From positions 62,001-126,000 of the forward strand of contig NZ_LAHP01000004.1 of the NCBI RefSeq assembly GCF_000987765.1: a DNA stretch of 64,000 nt. The letters are read 5' to 3'. This DNA comes from Arsukibacterium sp. MJ3. GTDB taxonomy: Bacteria > Pseudomonadota > Gammaproteobacteria > Enterobacterales > Alteromonadaceae. Below the pieces are notes generated by a model. That model was not told the origin of the DNA and searched no databases. It worked only from the letters and a program-made list of their open reading frames with translations. Shown here in pieces: positions 61,610 through 64,000 of this stretch (positions are counted from its first letter, which is position 1; each line of letters opens with the position of its first letter). The position numbers and the translations under genes were made by a program.

Positions 61610-63634
61610 ATGAAAATCCCATTGTTGCTGTTAGCTGCACTTACCGCGTTACCGGTTCTGGCGAAAGGGCCGTTAACGGTAGAACACCTTAATCAATTTA
61701 ATAAAATCTCCGCTGTCAGTTTATCAAGCGATGGCCGTTACTTAGCTTACAGCCAAACCAATGGTGGTTTTGCTCCGGCCGATCGTAGCAGTGACATTTA
61801 CTTAAAAGATTTGCGCGAAAACAGCGAAGCCCGTCGCTTAACACAAAGTAGTTCCAGCGAGCGGGCATTGGCCTTTAGTAGTGACGGCCAGGCCTTATAT
61901 TTTTTAGCGGATCGAACGGGTACTACTCAGTTATGGCGTTTACCGCTTAATGGTGGCGAGGCGCTGCAGCTGACTAATCTACCTTTACCGGTTGAAGGCT
62001 TTAAAGTGGCGGCTGACGGCAAAACATTGGCATTGGCACTGGCTGTATTACCGGGTTGTGCCACCTTACAATGTACTGTTGACGCGAAAACTACAGCAGC
62101 TGCGCGCAAAGACAGCGCGCTGGCTTACGACAGCCTGATGGTGCGGCACTGGGATCACTGGCGCGAGCCCTATCGCAGTCAGTTGCATGTTGCGACACTT
62201 AACGCAAGCAATGACATGGTGACCGAAGCGAAAAACCTGATTAGCGACTGGGACACCGACATCGCCGGCATAGACGAGGTGGCGTTTACCCCGGATAACC
62301 AGCATCTGGTGTTTAGTGCAAAAGCACCAGCCAATGACCAGGCCTGGCAGACTAATTATGATATTTTTCAGGTATCGGTTAATGGCGGTGAAAAAATTAA
62401 CTTAACCGCAGAGAACAAGGCCTGGGATGCCAAGCCGATATTTTCGACTGATGGCCGTTTTATGGCGTATCTGGCCATGAGCAAACCGGGGGCTGAGGCT
62501 GACCGTTTTGGTTTAATGTTGCTGGATATGGTGACCGGGCAGCGTAAAGCACTGGCGGCAGAGTTTGACCGCTCTGTTAGTGAATATCAGTTTGGCAGTG
62601 ATAACCGCACTATTTTTGTTACCGCTCAGGATGTTGGCCAATATAGCATCTTTGCTATTAACACCAGTTTTGGTGACGTGCGAAAAGTATATGGCAACGG
62701 TTATGCGGGTAATTTACAGGTAGCCAGTGACAAACTGGTTTTTACTAACCACCGTTTGGATCTGCCAACCGAGGTATTTCAGATTAGCCTTGATGGCAGC
62801 CAGCTTGCCCAGCTCACCGATATTAATGCTGACTGGCGTAAGCAGGTGCAATTTGGTGACTATGAGCAATTTAGTTTTAAGGGCGCTAACGATGCCACGG
62901 TGTATGGTTATTTAGTTAAACCGTGGAATTTTGATGCCAGTAAAAAATATCCTATGGCGTTTTTAGTACACGGTGGGCCGCAGGGTAGTTTTGGTAATAT
63001 GTTTAATGAGCGCTGGAATGCGCAAATGTATGCGGCCAAAGGCTATGCGGTAGTGATGGTCGATTTTCATGGTTCTACCGGGTATGGTCAGGCATTTACT
63101 GATTCAATAAGCCGCGATTGGGGTGGTAAGCCACTGGAAGATTTAAAGAAAGGCTATAGCTATATTTTACAGACGCAGCCGTGGATTGATGGTGAGCGGG
63201 CGTGTGCCCTTGGTGCGTCTTATGGTGGCTATATGATGAACTGGATAGCCGGCAATTGGCCAACCGGTTTTAAATGTTTGGTAAATCATGCTGGTTTATA
63301 TGATATGCCAAGTTTTTACGGCAGCACTGAAGAGCTATGGTTTCCGGAATTTGATTTAGGTGGCACGCCCTGGCAAGAGGGCAGTGATTACCAGAAGTTT
63401 AATCCGGCGGCACTGGCAGAGAAATGGCAGACCCCGATGCTGGTAATACACGGTTTAAAAGATTACCGCGTACCGTATGCCCAGGGCCTAGGGGCGTTTA
63501 CTAACCTGCAACGTAAAGGTATTGATTCACGCTTAGTCATTTTTCCGGATGAAAATCACTGGATCTTAAATAAAGATAACCGCGTGCGCTGGTATAACGA
63601 AGTGTTTACGTGGTTAGACAAGTACACTAAATAG
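61610..63634 (+). CDS. Periplasmic S9 family (prolyl oligopeptidase-type) peptidase
   Basis: A 674-residue exported serine peptidase. Signal peptide (1-19, cleavage after VLA), a beta-propeller (about 30-400) with repeated SSDGRYLAYS, SSDGQALYFL and STDGRFMAYL blades, and a C-terminal alpha/beta hydrolase with Ser537 (GASYGGYM), Asp618 (GLKDYRVPY) and His650 (ENHWIL). This is the acylaminoacyl/dipeptidyl peptidase layout, cleaving short peptides. The ATG at 61610 follows AAAGGAG. The seven extra codons upstream belong to the terminator region. Confidence 0.93.
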   Translation: MKIPLLLLAALTALPVLAKGPLTVEHLNQFNKISAVSLSSDGRYLAYSQTNGGFAPADRSSDIYLKDLRENSEARRLTQSSSSERALAFSSDGQALYFLADRTGTTQLWRLPLNGGEALQLTNLPLPVEGFKVAADGKTLALALAVLPGCATLQCTVDAKTTAAARKDSALAYDSLMVRHWDHWREPYRSQLHVATLNASNDMVTEAKNLISDWDTDIAGIDEVAFTPDNQHLVFSAKAPANDQAWQTNYDIFQVSVNGGEKINLTAENKAWDAKPIFSTDGRFMAYLAMSKPGAEADRFGLMLLDMVTGQRKALAAEFDRSVSEYQFGSDNRTIFVTAQDVGQYSIFAINTSFGDVRKVYGNGYAGNLQVASDKLVFTNHRLDLPTEVFQISLDGSQLAQLTDINADWRKQVQFGDYEQFSFKGANDATVYGYLVKPWNFDASKKYPMAFLVHGGPQGSFGNMFNERWNAQMYAAKGYAVVMVDFHGSTGYGQAFTDSISRDWGGKPLEDLKKGYSYILQTQPWIDGERACALGASYGGYMMNWIAGNWPTGFKCLVNHAGLYDMPSFYGSTEELWFPEFDLGGTPWQEGSDYQKFNPAALAEKWQTPMLVIHGLKDYRVPYAQGLGAFTNLQRKGIDSRLVIFPDENHWILNKDNRVRWYNEVFTWLDKYTK

Positions 63635-63814
63635 TAAGTTAGCTTGCTGATGAAAAACTGACGTAAAGAAGGCTGGCTTGAGTTAAACCAGCCGTTGCTG
63701 TCCCGGTTGGGCGGAAACGAGCCTAGATTATGCCTTTGCCGGCAGCCAGAATATAGCCCTGTTGCTGGAAACGTTGCAGTAGTGTTGAATTACCACAACG
63801 GTGTTAAGAAGAGC
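63635..63814. other. Convergent intergenic spacer with a hairpin
   Basis: A six-pair stem GGCTGG (63671-63676) / CCAGCC (63688-63693) with an 11-base loop lies downstream of the peptidase gene. It has no T-run, so terminator function is doubtful. There is no gene in this 180-base stretch. Confidence 0.35.
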
Positions 63815-64000
63815 TCAGGCTTTTTCGCTGGCAATTTGCTGCAGGCTCGCAGCCAGTTGGGCCGGTTCTTGTGCGCCAGAAATCAAATACTTATTGTTAA
63901 TAATAAAAGCGGGTACCGACGAAATACCCGCCTGCTGGTAGTTAGCGATATCTGAGTTAACAATGTTGGCATAGTCATCACTTGCTAAAATCTGCATAGC
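63815..64000 (-). CDS. DsbA/FrnE-family oxidoreductase, C-terminal fragment
   Basis: The frame runs off the right edge of the window, so only the last 62 or so codons are seen; an ATG inside the visible part is not the true start. The segment QAGISSVPAFIINNKYLISGAQEPAQL is the C-terminal thioredoxin-fold part of FrnE-like DsbA proteins: the VPAF turn holds the cis-proline and NNKYLISGAQ is nearly invariant. The catalytic Cys-x-x-Cys would lie in the missing N-terminal part. Such proteins are cytoplasmic dithiol oxidoreductases or isomerases. Confidence 0.8.
   Translation of the reverse strand, partial: AMQILASDDYANIVNSDIANYQQAGISSVPAFIINNKYLISGAQEPAQLAASLQQIASEKA

Overview
The window is chromosomal DNA from a gammaproteobacterium, most likely an Alteromonadales relative of the Rheinheimera/Alishewanella/Arsukibacterium type. 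This is inferred from gene content and order, since no rRNA or tRNA gene is present to test it. Pointers are the rluE-nudJ-mnmA-hflD-purB run beside a monomeric NADP isocitrate dehydrogenase, the cspD/clpS-clpA/infA/bpt-aat-trxB block, PsrA next to FadE, leucine dehydrogenase, TamA-TamB, and a six-helix chemoreceptor. Most of the window is ordinary, densely packed core genome. I see no CRISPR array, insertion sequence, integrase or transposase.

Region by region: 1-3.2 kb holds the start of an SDR/pteridine reductase gene, a fructosamine-kinase-family gene, and a chemoreceptor coupled to a thioredoxin-like membrane protein. 3.2-7.0 kb is the only clearly accessory stretch. It carries a broken papain-like peptidase gene, a 28-residue ORF, a beta-propeller protein, an Ig-like protein and a small acidic protein, and it ends in three GTGTACCA direct repeats. 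It looks like the residue of a prophage tail region lying against thrS. 7.0-10.3 kb is the thrS-infC-rpmI-rplT translation operon, with an AUU-started infC and a striking thrS leader. 10.4-14.4 kb (minus strand) holds an NlpE/META lipoprotein, a hydrolase, upp and an HD-GYP phosphodiesterase. 14.5-20.6 kb has a TonB-dependent receptor divergent from psrA-fadE. 20.7-22.5 kb has leucine dehydrogenase and a DUF4826-like gene.

22.5-28 kb is a minus-strand operon for rRNA/tRNA modification and purine synthesis (rluE, nudJ, mnmA, hflD, purB, roxA), with icd divergent. 30.5-36.3 kb gathers the bacterial N-degron machinery: ClpS adaptor, ClpA unfoldase and both leucyl-transferases (Bpt and Aat), with CspD, IF1 and thioredoxin reductase. 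36.7-42.4 kb is a set of single genes: secreted subtilase, TrhA-like membrane protein, glycosyltransferase, histone-H1-like basic protein, YbgI and CmoM. 42.4-47.8 kb is tamA-tamB. 48.1-56.4 kb has a KAS-III-like enzyme, an RND efflux pair whose permease carries a C-terminal DUF805-like domain, a lactate permease and a DUF2007-like protein. 56.4-64 kb has sdaA, pabB-nudL, class I fumarase, an S9 peptidase and the 3' end of a DsbA/FrnE-like gene.

The most interesting signal is upstream of thrS. Two hairpins each present a seven-base loop built like a tRNA-Thr anticodon loop, one with UGU and one with GGU, and the second sits just before the Shine-Dalgarno sequence. This fits the symmetric ThrRS autoregulatory operator known from E. 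coli. Other notable points are a near-palindromic box at the psrA promoter start site, the RND-DUF805 fusion, the complete N-degron cluster and the phage remnant abutting the thrS leader.
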